Below, one piece after another: positions 26,371-34,540 of a stretch of DNA of 64,000 bases. This DNA is from CBDEUK01 sp965250225 (GTDB lineage Bacteria > Pseudomonadota > Gammaproteobacteria > Eutrophobiales > Eutrophobiaceae): assembly GCA_965250225.1 (NCBI GenBank), contig CBDFNQ010000030.1:53730-117729 (forward strand). The letters are read 5' to 3'. Position 1 is the first letter of the stretch. Each line of letters begins with the position of its first letter. The notes below the pieces were generated by a model. The model saw nothing but the letters and a program-made list of their open reading frames with translations. It was not told the origin of the DNA and made no database searches. Position numbers and translations under genes: made by a program.

Positions 26371-26386
26371 ATGGGAGATGTAGTAC

Positions 26387-26713
26387 ATGCTGACAGCACT
26401 TGGATCTAAGATGAAAAAATTACGTGAAGAAAAGGGATATACACTTGAAAAGCTAGCAGAATTAACTGAATCCAGTAAAAGTTATATCTGGGAACTTGAA
26501 AATAAAGCGCCTCCCCGGCCATCGGCTGAAAAGATCTCATCAATTGCTAAAAAACTTGGTGTCACCATAGAGTATCTAATGGACAACCAAAATATAATGA
26601 GCCAGGAAAATGCAGAAGATACTCTGTTTTTTAGGAACTACCAGAAAATGGACACTAAAACTAAAGAAAAGATCAGGACAATGGTAGACCTCTGGCAAGA
26701 GGATGATGAGTAA
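26387..26713 (+). CDS. XRE-family transcriptional regulator
   Basis: 108 aa. The helix-turn-helix covers residues 5-65 (LGSKMKKLREEKGYTLEKLA, ESSKSYIWELENKAPPRPSA, SSIAKKLGVTIEYLMD). The short C-terminal part (YQKMDTKTKEKIRTMVDLW) is typical of regulators that pair with an ImmA/IrrE peptidase. The stop overlaps the start of that peptidase gene. A palindromic operator lies about 30 bp upstream, so it likely represses itself and possibly the divergent CBASS operon. Confidence 0.85.
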   Translation: MLTALGSKMKKLREEKGYTLEKLAELTESSKSYIWELENKAPPRPSAEKISSIAKKLGVTIEYLMDNQNIMSQENAEDTLFFRNYQKMDTKTKEKIRTMVDLWQEDDE

Positions 26714-27197
26714 AGAAACATCACCACAGAAATGGGCCTTTCAAATATCCCACGTATTAAACACCGTATTGGGAAGAGAACATTTCCCGATAAATATTAA
26801 AGATGTAGCAAAGGAATATTCCTTAAAAATAAACCCTGACGACCCCATTATCCGAGTCGAAGGTAAGTCACTTCCAGGGTTTGAAGGTGGGCTTTTTAAA
26901 GCACCGGCTCAAAAGAAGGGTTGGGGGATTTTTTATAACAAGGATATAAGGTCGCAGGGGCGTATTAATTACACACTTGCTCATGAGTTCGGACATTATT
27001 TACTGCACCGCTTAAAGTATCCGGATGGTCTTAAGTGTGGAGAACAAGATTTATATCGGTGGGAATCTGAATACAGGCAAATAGAATATGAGGCGACGTG
27101 TATTACGTATGCCTTATGCGAAGCTTCGTTCACAGAAAGAATTAAATCGTGCTTACGCGCATGTGTCTTCTCGAACATGGGTCAATGCGCAAAATAA
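26703..27197 (+). pseudogene. ImmA/IrrE-type metallopeptidase, C-terminally truncated
   Basis: Zinc peptidase of the COG2856/DUF955 type that in other systems cleaves the partner XRE repressor. The HExxH motif is intact (LAHEFGHYLLH, about residues 92-102), followed by ESEYRQIEYEA, which normally leads into ANxFAxxLLMP. Here the family match stops exactly after YEA (27094) and ends in an out-of-frame tail that runs into another gene. The rest of the domain was lost in a deletion that joined it to the restriction-like gene. Activity is doubtful because the third zinc ligand region is at the break. Confidence 0.75.
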
Positions 27198-28485
27198 GCT
27201 TTATGAGCGTTTGGTAAGTATGGGTTTTGAAGAGGAAGAAGCAAAGGAATTTACATATCAAGTTCCTATGACTGGTATAAGTGATGTGCCACAGGAGAAG
27301 GAGTTTACTGTAACACTCAGTGAGAAACCCGATTTGTCCGATCTCGATCTGGCAGAACAAGCCAGTGTTGAGATTGAAGAGCAGGAAGGTGGAGAAGTCA
27401 TTCTAAAAGTCAAAGGAATGATGAATGATGATGTTATTAAAAAAATCTCCAAAAAGGTTAAGAAGAAAGCTGACCGTGATCAGTTTGAACTTGCTGCAAA
27501 TATCCAGAAAAAGCATCAGGAAGCAAGTCTTACTCCGGCACAAAAAGGAGTTGTTTTTTCATTGCCCCAATTGGCCTTACGTTTTGATGACGGGCTGGAA
27601 CTGGCAGAGTCTGAGACATGCCTTTATGCCTATGGTTGGGATTTACTTAAGTACCCTGCTCAACTTACACAAGACGAATTTACTGTTGATGATGATGCAA
27701 AGCATTTCATGGCTGACATTGAAGGCAAGAAGGTTGTTATCCAATATGCAGACAGTGATCAGCAACTTTCTCTTGAAGGGATTGATACACCCTGGACAGA
27801 GTTAGAGTTAAGCCGTTGGCTGGACAAAAGATTAAAACAGCATGATGTAAAACAAGTCGATATGCTGGAGTTCCTGCGGCGCATGGTTGATTACTTGCTT
27901 AAGCGTAGTGACCTTGATATGCCAAAACTTGTACAGGGTAAATTTCTTTTAGAAAAGGTAATTAAAGAGAAAATTTCTGAGCATAGAAAAAAAGCAACAC
28001 ATGATGGATTTCAACAATGTTTATTCTCAAACGATGCCATAGTTGATATTGGTGAATATAGTTTTACTTTTGATCCCACACAATATCCTGCTAACAGACT
28101 TTATGGAGGACAATACAAATTCAGTAAGCATTACTATCCACGCATTGCTGATATGAACAAAGAAGAAGCAGATTTTGCATTCGCATTGGATAAAAATCCT
28201 TTAATCGAATTTTGGGTGCGTAACATTGAGCGCAATTCTGATCATGCTTTCTGGTTACCGACTTCATCAGATAAGTTCTATCCTGATTTTGTTGCTAAAT
28301 TAAAAGATGGGCGTTTGTTTGTTACTGAATATAAAGGTGGACACTTGCTTACTAATGAAGACACAAAAGAAAAAGATAATGTGGGTGAGCTTTGGGCATC
28401 CAAGTCAGGTAATGTCTTTTTACTGGCTTCAGTAGATTTGAATGGCAAAGACTTCTTTGAGCAGATCAATGAGGCAATAGCTTAA
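27088..28485 (+). pseudogene. C-terminal remnant of a type III restriction-like helicase-nuclease
   Basis: 465-codon frame whose start, RRRVLRMPYAK then ELNRAYAHVSS, matches the helicase motif VI region of type III restriction (Res) and related DEAD/DEAH proteins. The end has the PD-(D/E)xK nuclease pattern FYPDFVAKLKDGRLFVTEYKG. The helicase motor (Walker A/B, roughly the first half) is missing. The upstream junction near 27094 falls inside the ImmA gene, so a deletion fused the two. The frame is otherwise open, so a headless nuclease domain could still be made. Classification as a type III-like relative is by motif only. Confidence 0.6.
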
Positions 28486-28627
28486 TAATATATCGGGACA
28501 TATATCTCTTTCAGGGATAGAGACTGTGTCTGTTTGTGTTTCCGGCGATTATAGGTACTTGCATATCATTGAACTTAAACATACTGACACAGAAGATAAT
28601 CAGATCACTATACATAGTTTGATAAAT

Positions 28628-29917
28628 TTAATTTTCATGACTAATACCGATTAAGTCCTGAGGCTTCAGTTTGTAACGGATGATATTCCCCTCATGCAAT
28701 CCGTGAAATTCCTGACCTATATAGTCAATGACCTGCTGATGATCTGCTTCGGGAATATCAGCCTCGGCAAACATTTCCCTTATCCTGTCCGGTTGAAATG
28801 ATTTCCAGTCAAGAACACATTTACGGACTGCCAGTTTTACAAAATCCCTGTAAGCCAGTGCCGCTTTTTCAGGGTTTTCAAGTTCGGCACGCAGGATTTT
28901 GTAATTTTCAACTGAGGTCATATAGGCATCAATATAGGTTTCACGTAGAAGCGACACATTATTCATTTCATAGACACCGATAAGTCCATCTATATAGTCA
29001 CGATCATTCATTGTAACAAACGACATGGGTGCCAGTTCAGCTTTGAGCAATGGCACATTGGACAAGATACGTGATGTTCTCTTATTAATATCATCAAAGG
29101 CTTGAAGATAGGGAACATGCACGAGTAGAAAGAATGACTGTTCGAACGGATCAACAATAGCCGCAGCTTTCTGGATCAAAACATTAAAATTTTCTTCAAT
29201 CTCAAACTCATTACCTGGTGGGCTATAATTTGAGTGTGTAATACCAACAGCCATACGTCGTAGTCGACCGACCATCACCGGATTGGTGAGAAGACCATTA
29301 GAAAGCAAAGCATGAATGTTACAAATATCACGCCTGTCAATATTGATACTGTCCAGATTATCGACAATATATTGAATGGCTTCTTTATGGTTGAGGATCA
29401 TTATGGCTTCCTTGCGATCCTTGCCTTCCGCTTCCTGCCCGAAACGAATTAAACGTTCGGTTTCAAGAATGTCGTATGTATTTCCTTCCATACGCGATGA
29501 GGCCCAGGACAGATCAACAAGCAGTCTTTCCAGAATTCGGCGTGCATAAGTACCGGCTGGAAACGATGCTGGGTTGGGCTGACCGGCTGCCTTTAATTGT
29601 TCCCGAATGTCGCTGGCAAGATAGTAGGATTTATTTGGAATATACTGGTCGAGGAACTCCCTTTTATAACCAACGGGTTTGCGTTGGTTGTAGGGCGTTT
29701 TCAAATAATCACGTATGACAGCTGAGCCAGCCAGATAATAACCTGTCGCCCGAGCTTTCCCTGTGATTTCAAGCCTGTTTCCATCAACAAGTTTTTTCAG
29801 AGCCCGCCATACTGTTGGACTGCTAACATCTGGGGCTACAGTTTTACGAATATCCTCCCTGCCCGCACCCGGATGCCCTGCTATATAGTCAAGTATGGAT
29901 TGGTCAGAAAGAGACAT
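28628..29917 (-). CDS. Fic-family protein with N-terminal winged helix and degenerate active site
   Basis: 429 aa. Residues 1-70 look like a winged helix (SILDYIAGHPGAGREDIRKT, SSPTVWRALKKLVDGNRL). The Fic core has the inhibitory motif SSRMEGN and the active-site loop YLQAFDDINKRTSR in place of HPFxxGNGRxxR: the catalytic His position is Gln and GNGR is INKR. This subgroup is found in other bacteria too, so it may be a distinct functional type and not a decayed gene. The wHTH and the repeated palindromes just upstream suggest it also acts as a DNA-binding regulator of its own gene. Confidence 0.82.
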   Translation of the reverse strand: MSLSDQSILDYIAGHPGAGREDIRKTVAPDVSSPTVWRALKKLVDGNRLEITGKARATGYYLAGSAVIRDYLKTPYNQRKPVGYKREFLDQYIPNKSYYLASDIREQLKAAGQPNPASFPAGTYARRILERLLVDLSWASSRMEGNTYDILETERLIRFGQEAEGKDRKEAIMILNHKEAIQYIVDNLDSINIDRRDICNIHALLSNGLLTNPVMVGRLRRMAVGITHSNYSPPGNEFEIEENFNVLIQKAAAIVDPFEQSFFLLVHVPYLQAFDDINKRTSRILSNVPLLKAELAPMSFVTMNDRDYIDGLIGVYEMNNVSLLRETYIDAYMTSVENYKILRAELENPEKAALAYRDFVKLAVRKCVLDWKSFQPDRIREMFAEADIPEADHQQVIDYIGQEFHGLHEGNIIRYKLKPQDLIGISHEN

Positions 29918-29987
29918 GAAACGATCCCTGAATTTGATGAAACAACTATATTATTAATATATATAGTAAAATTAAATATTTCAAGGG

Positions 29988-30012
29988 ATTGTTTCACTTT
30001 ATTTGAAACGAT
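29988..30012. promoter_or_regulatory. operator-like palindrome 1 upstream of the Fic gene
   Basis: ATTGTTTCA, 7 bases, TGAAACGAT. It lies about 70 bp before the Fic start. A half-site TGAAACGAT also overlaps the start codon at 29917 and another TGAAAC follows at 29938. Confidence 0.6.
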
Positions 30013-30135
30013 TTAAGGGTTTTGAAGTAGCTTGGAAAACTTTCATTTGACAGTCAGCACAATGAAACCATTGGTAGTGAGGTATGAAACGTATAACCAA
30101 TTGATATAACTACCATTATCAGTATTTCTTGTTAA

Positions 30136-30159
30136 TCATTTCATCCTAATTGAAACGAT
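30136..30159. promoter_or_regulatory. operator-like palindrome 2 in the Fic/DUF4442 gap
   Basis: TCATTTCA, 7 bases, TGAAACGA: the same arms and the same 7-bp spacer as the palindrome at 29988. Two further TGAAAC half-sites lie between them (near 30073 and 30095). The 330-bp gap 29918-30247 contains nothing else recognisable. Confidence 0.6.
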
Positions 30160-30247
30160 AATTATAAAAAAATATGTCTGCTTTGGCAAAAGTCAGTCAC
30201 GAAAAAATTCGAATTAATAGAATACCCTAATCAATTAATTTTTACGT

Positions 30248-30712
30248 TCAGCTATCACTCTTTAAATAAGATAACAAACGAATACGGGCGCAGATATCTC
30301 CTTCTTTGTCCGTAGCCTCAACTGTATTCCATTTTTGAAAACGACCGCTTTCCTTGACCTCTTTTTCTGCAGCGTCAATATCTTCCTGGGTTAAACGAAA
30401 TTGATAGAGTAAATCGCTGTGAGCAGGTTTCAAATATTCTATCTCGGCTTTTTTTAACCAGGCAACAGAATCTATATTTTTCTGATTTAAGGCAGCACGG
30501 TACATTATTGGGTAATACGGATCAGCGGTCATAAAGATCGAACCACCAAAAATACTGCCATTAAAATTCCGATTGAGTAGAGAAAAACGTAATTTCACAT
30601 CCAGTTCCTGATAATCATCCGAAACTCGTGACAACCAGGTTCGATTGAATATCAGGGGAGGATAGATATTAAAAATAACTTTTAATCGCGATGGGGTCAT
30701 ACGTTTGAACAT
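30248..30712 (-). CDS. DUF4442 hotdog-fold thioesterase-like protein
   Basis: 154 aa, second DUF4442 member in the window. MFKRMTPSRLKVIFNIYPPLIF at the N-terminus and GSIFGGSIFMTADPYYPIMY in the centre match the family; the C-terminal half carries DKEGDICARIRLLSYL. The family is related to acyl-CoA thioesterases but the substrate is not established. It is 18 bp downstream of the TetR gene, so the two form an operon. Confidence 0.75.
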   Translation of the reverse strand: MFKRMTPSRLKVIFNIYPPLIFNRTWLSRVSDDYQELDVKLRFSLLNRNFNGSIFGGSIFMTADPYYPIMYRAALNQKNIDSVAWLKKAEIEYLKPAHSDLLYQFRLTQEDIDAAEKEVKESGRFQKWNTVEATDKEGDICARIRLLSYLKSDS

Positions 30713-30730
30713 AGGATAATTGACCGTAAT

Positions 30731-31402
30731 TTATTGGCGCAAAGCGGAACGCACTAATGAAATTATCTGACAAGCATACTCATCCAGGCTCTCATTATCA
30801 CTCTTGTATTTCCAGTGTTTCAGATAACGTTCCTGAATCATCGTCACGGCCATCGTGGCAATAAAATGATGCTTTTTACGGCTTTTGCCTGAATCTATTT
30901 TTTTCAAAAGGGCTTCTATTTTATCAATCATGTTCAGCTCAATATTTTTTGATTCCTGTTGATGCTTCCTTGGCAGGCATCGCGTTTCAAAATATAAAAA
31001 ATAAAACCAGGGATGCAGAATATCCGCCGTATAAATGGAGTGGCAAATAATATCCTCCAACGCTTGCTGGGGATCTTCCTGATCCAAAGCAGTTTCGACC
31101 GCCTCGGTGGAAACGTGCTGCACCATATCTTTGACAAAGATAGCGATGGTGTCCTTGGATTCGATACAGGAATATATACCCCCCATACTCAAGCCAGTCT
31201 CTCGACAGAGATCACGCAGGGACATTTCATGAAATCCAATTTTAGAGGAAATCTTGAAGGTCGCCTTGAAAATCTTTTCCAGATTATTCACAGCAAACTT
31301 CTGTTTTTTCGTCTTAATCTGTCCACTATGCCGCTCAAACACAGTGGCGTAGACGGCCTTGCCCTTATACGGAAACTGAGCCTTATATTGATCGCATTTC
31401 AT
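30731..31402 (-). CDS. TetR-family regulator, likely of fatty-acid degradation
   Basis: 223 aa. The helix-turn-helix is at about residues 45-90 (IFKATFKISSKIGFHEMSLR, DLCRETGLSMGGIYSCIESK); about 40 extra residues precede it. The C-terminal ligand domain is generic. Divergent from the fadE operon across a gap that holds the GAGCGCTCGCTC palindrome also seen before fadH. By analogy with other acyl-CoA-responsive TetR repressors it likely represses both units until acyl-CoA accumulates; this is inference from position. Confidence 0.8.
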   Translation of the reverse strand: MKCDQYKAQFPYKGKAVYATVFERHSGQIKTKKQKFAVNNLEKIFKATFKISSKIGFHEMSLRDLCRETGLSMGGIYSCIESKDTIAIFVKDMVQHVSTEAVETALDQEDPQQALEDIICHSIYTADILHPWFYFLYFETRCLPRKHQQESKNIELNMIDKIEALLKKIDSGKSRKKHHFIATMAVTMIQERYLKHWKYKSDNESLDEYACQIISLVRSALRQ

Positions 31403-31523
31403 CTGTTACAAGCTATCATTAGTAATAAGGTCTGCATCAAAAAAATAATATTTCTGCTGATTTGGTGAATATCTACTAGACAGACTAGCATAAGCTGGAC
31501 TAAAATATCAAAATATTAATAAC

Positions 31524-31535
31524 GAGCGCTCGCTC
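31524..31535. promoter_or_regulatory. operator-like palindrome upstream of fadE
   Basis: GAGCGCTCGCTC followed by TTA, identical to the copy before fadH, 27 bp before the fadE start and about 120 bp from the TetR start. The two copies agree over 16 bases while their flanks differ, as expected for a conserved protein-binding site. Confidence 0.72.
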
Positions 31536-31562
31536 TTATATGAAAAAAGGAAAGGTGACAAC

Positions 31563-34049
31563 ATGAATCTAGCCATTACACTGATAATTATCATCGGCCT
31601 GGTAGCCCTGGTACTGAAACAATCCGGTTTACGTGCCTTTGCTATTGCCAGCGGAGTGTCCCTCCTGGTAGCGATTTTTACCTCGCTGAACCTGATATTT
31701 ATTGTATTACTCGCCATTGTGGCAGTGGTCGCTGGTCTGGCGAATCTCACCAGCATGCGTAGTGATTTCATATCAAGACCGTTTTTTGATATTTTCAAGA
31801 AAATGCTGCCGGCTTTATCAGACACCGAGCGAGAGGCGATTGATGCCGGCACTGTTTGGTGGGATGGCGAATTGTTCAGTGGCGATCCGGACTGGAAAAG
31901 CCTCACCCGTATCAGTAAGCCAGAATTAACCCAGGAAGAGATCGATTTTATCGAAGGCCCAGCAACGGAATTATGTCGCATGTCCGATGCCTGGAAGATC
32001 AATCATGACTGGAATGTGATCCCTGAAAATATTATCCAGTACGTTCTGGATAATGGTTTTCTCAGTATGATCATTCCGAAACAATATGGTGGCCTGGCTC
32101 TGTCAGCCATAGCTCAATCTGAGGTTCTGATCAAAATATCCAATTCTGGCGCTGCCATCACTTATCTGGTCGCTGTGCCAAATTCATTAGGACCTGGCGA
32201 ACTGTTGATCAAATACGGCACCGAAGAACAGAAAAATCACTATCTGCCGAGATTAGCCTCCGGCAAAGAAATACCCTGCTTTGCCTTAACCGCGCCATTG
32301 GCCGGTTCAGATGCAACCTCAATCCCGGATACCGGTGTGGTTTGCAAGGGTAAGTGGGAAGGAAAAGAAATTATTGGTATGCGTTTAAATTTCAACAAAC
32401 GTTATATCACTCTGGCACCCATCGCGACCCTGGTTGGTCTGGCATTTAAACTTCAGGATCCCGATCATCTTATTGGTGATGTCGATGATTATGGTATTAC
32501 CTGTGCGCTCCTGCCTCGTGATACCAAAGGTATGGAGATCGGTCGTCGCCACCTACCCATCGGTGATGCATTTCTGAATGGCCCGATTGAGGGCAAGGAT
32601 ATCTTCGTACCGTTAGACTATATTATCGGTGGCACAAAGATGGCCGGTTATGGCTGGCGTATGCTGGTGAATTGTCTGTCAGTGGGTCGTTGTATCACTC
32701 TGCCTACTGGTGGCGCCGCCTATGCGAAACGTGCCATCCTCGGAACCACCGCCTACGCAAGTCTGCGTAAACAGTTCGGCGTCCCCCTGAAGAATTTCGA
32801 AGGTGTACAAAAACCACTCGCGCGTATGGTGGGGCTTGGTTACATCCTCAATGCCGCACGCACACACACAATTCAATCTGTCGATAATGGCGAAAAACCA
32901 GCGGTTCCTTCCGCCATCATTAAATACCACTGTACCGAAATGGGACGTCAATGTGTCATTGATGCTATGGATATACATGGTGGTAAGGCCGTAATGAAAG
33001 GCCCAAAAAATTATGTTGCATCGAGTTATGAATCAGTCCCAGTCGCCATCACGGTTGAAGGTGCTAACATCCTCACTCGTAACTTGATGATCTTTGGACA
33101 GGGCGCGACCCGTAGCCATCCTTATGTCCTGAAAGAAATGGAATTGGCACAACAGGAAAGTACCGATGAAGTCATTGATGCCTTTGATGATGTGTTGTTT
33201 AAACACATCGGCTATAGCATTACCAATGCGGTACGATCAGTAAGCTATGCATTAACCGGTTCGCGGATCGCCAGCAACCCCGGCCATCCACGCCTGGCTC
33301 GATACTACGCACACCTGAGTCGATTTAGTGCGGCCTTCGCCCTGGTTGCCGACATCAGTATGTTATCCCTGCAATCAAAATTGAAATTTATGGAAATGCT
33401 GTCTGCAAGGATGGGCGATCTATTAAGTAATCTCTATCTAGCCAGTATGGTGATCAAGCATTATGAGAACGAAGGTTGTCCGAAAGAAGATTTTCCTATT
33501 GTGCAATGGGCACTGGAATATCTTATCCATGATTATCAGGAAGCGTTTAGAGGAATTGTCCAGAACTACCCAAACCGAGCGCTTGCAGCCTTATTGAAAG
33601 TCACTGTGTTTCCATTGGGAATGCACTTTGCCCCACCCAGTGATGAACTGGAGAAAAAAATGATCGAGGTCGTGACGCAAAATAATGCAACGCGTGATCG
33701 CATGATAGCGGGTCTTTATATGGAAGACGCCGACAACAACCCATTAGCACACGTCAATGCCGTGTTCCTCGAAAGCCTGGGCCTTCAAGCTATCAACGAC
33801 AAAATCCGTCAGGCTCTGAAAGCAAAGACACTACCAAAATCACAAGGGCTTGAATTGATCAAAGCCGCTAATGACGCTGGCGTTATCAGTGACAGTGAGG
33901 CGAAACAGCTCAAGAATTTTGACGAACATTTAATGTCTGTCATTCATGTTGATGACTTTGATCAGAGCGAATTAATTCGTACAGCTGTTGGAGACAAACC
34001 CAAAGCAAAAGCGACAACGAAAAAGACCACCAGGAAAACAGCCGCTTAA
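31563..34049 (+). CDS. fadE: acyl-CoA dehydrogenase, FadE type
   Basis: First step of beta-oxidation: FAD-dependent dehydrogenation of acyl-CoA. 828 aa, close to E. coli FadE (814 aa). N-terminal hydrophobic segments at residues 1-60 suggest membrane attachment. The dehydrogenase core (about 130-540) has CFALTAPLAGSDATS and the long C-terminal DUF1974-like helical domain follows (SNPGHPRLARYYAHLSRFSAAFALVADIS). A Lys/Thr-rich tail ends the protein. It heads an operon with the thioesterase (33 bp), the multifunctional protein, the thiolase and fadD. Confidence 0.94.
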   Translation: MNLAITLIIIIGLVALVLKQSGLRAFAIASGVSLLVAIFTSLNLIFIVLLAIVAVVAGLANLTSMRSDFISRPFFDIFKKMLPALSDTEREAIDAGTVWWDGELFSGDPDWKSLTRISKPELTQEEIDFIEGPATELCRMSDAWKINHDWNVIPENIIQYVLDNGFLSMIIPKQYGGLALSAIAQSEVLIKISNSGAAITYLVAVPNSLGPGELLIKYGTEEQKNHYLPRLASGKEIPCFALTAPLAGSDATSIPDTGVVCKGKWEGKEIIGMRLNFNKRYITLAPIATLVGLAFKLQDPDHLIGDVDDYGITCALLPRDTKGMEIGRRHLPIGDAFLNGPIEGKDIFVPLDYIIGGTKMAGYGWRMLVNCLSVGRCITLPTGGAAYAKRAILGTTAYASLRKQFGVPLKNFEGVQKPLARMVGLGYILNAARTHTIQSVDNGEKPAVPSAIIKYHCTEMGRQCVIDAMDIHGGKAVMKGPKNYVASSYESVPVAITVEGANILTRNLMIFGQGATRSHPYVLKEMELAQQESTDEVIDAFDDVLFKHIGYSITNAVRSVSYALTGSRIASNPGHPRLARYYAHLSRFSAAFALVADISMLSLQSKLKFMEMLSARMGDLLSNLYLASMVIKHYENEGCPKEDFPIVQWALEYLIHDYQEAFRGIVQNYPNRALAALLKVTVFPLGMHFAPPSDELEKKMIEVVTQNNATRDRMIAGLYMEDADNNPLAHVNAVFLESLGLQAINDKIRQALKAKTLPKSQGLELIKAANDAGVISDSEAKQLKNFDEHLMSVIHVDDFDQSELIRTAVGDKPKAKATTKKTTRKTAA

Positions 34050-34082
34050 CAGTAGCCTGGCATTATTGTCACAGGAAAAAAG

Positions 34083-34502
34083 ATGGAACAGAAAAACAAC
34101 CATTCAACCAATGCTGTCGAATTAATGCGTACTCAGATCGAACCGCGTTGGGGTGACATGGATGCACTGGGACATATCAATAGTCTGGAATACCTGGCCT
34201 ATATGCAAGAGTGCCGAGTGCAGTGGTTGATAGCAGTGGATATAAGCTTTAATGAAACAATACCCGTATTGGTGAATCTGCATGGTGAATTCAAGGCAGA
34301 GCTTGTCTATCCCAATACAGTTGAAGTCGTGATGTATGGATCAGAGCCTGGTCGCTCCAGTTTTTTATCCGAATATGAAGTCTGGGCAAAAGGTGACCCG
34401 GATTATTTATGCGCAACGGGTTATGCAAAGATGGTCTGGATCGATAGTAAAAAACGTCGTCTAGTTCCACTACCCGATACGATACGTAGCAAGTTTCAAT
34501 AA
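34083..34502 (+). CDS. acyl-CoA thioesterase, YbgC/4-hydroxybenzoyl-CoA family
   Basis: 139-aa hotdog-fold thioesterase. The catalytic signature RWGDMDALGHINSLEYLAYM contains the Asp of the 4HBT family. It hydrolyses acyl-CoA in the cytoplasm; the chain preference cannot be told. The position between fadE and the multifunctional gene suggests overflow control of acyl-CoA during beta-oxidation. Confidence 0.88.
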   Translation: MEQKNNHSTNAVELMRTQIEPRWGDMDALGHINSLEYLAYMQECRVQWLIAVDISFNETIPVLVNLHGEFKAELVYPNTVEVVMYGSEPGRSSFLSEYEVWAKGDPDYLCATGYAKMVWIDSKKRRLVPLPDTIRSKFQ

Positions 34503-34540
34503 CCAATAACACTTATCTAAAACAGAGAAACATTTCCATT

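Noticed and set aside
30023..30247. A small gene in the Fic/DUF4442 gap
   Set aside because: No frame of useful length with a start and ribosome binding site; the stretch is explained by repeated TGAAAC half-sites and AT-rich promoter-like DNA.
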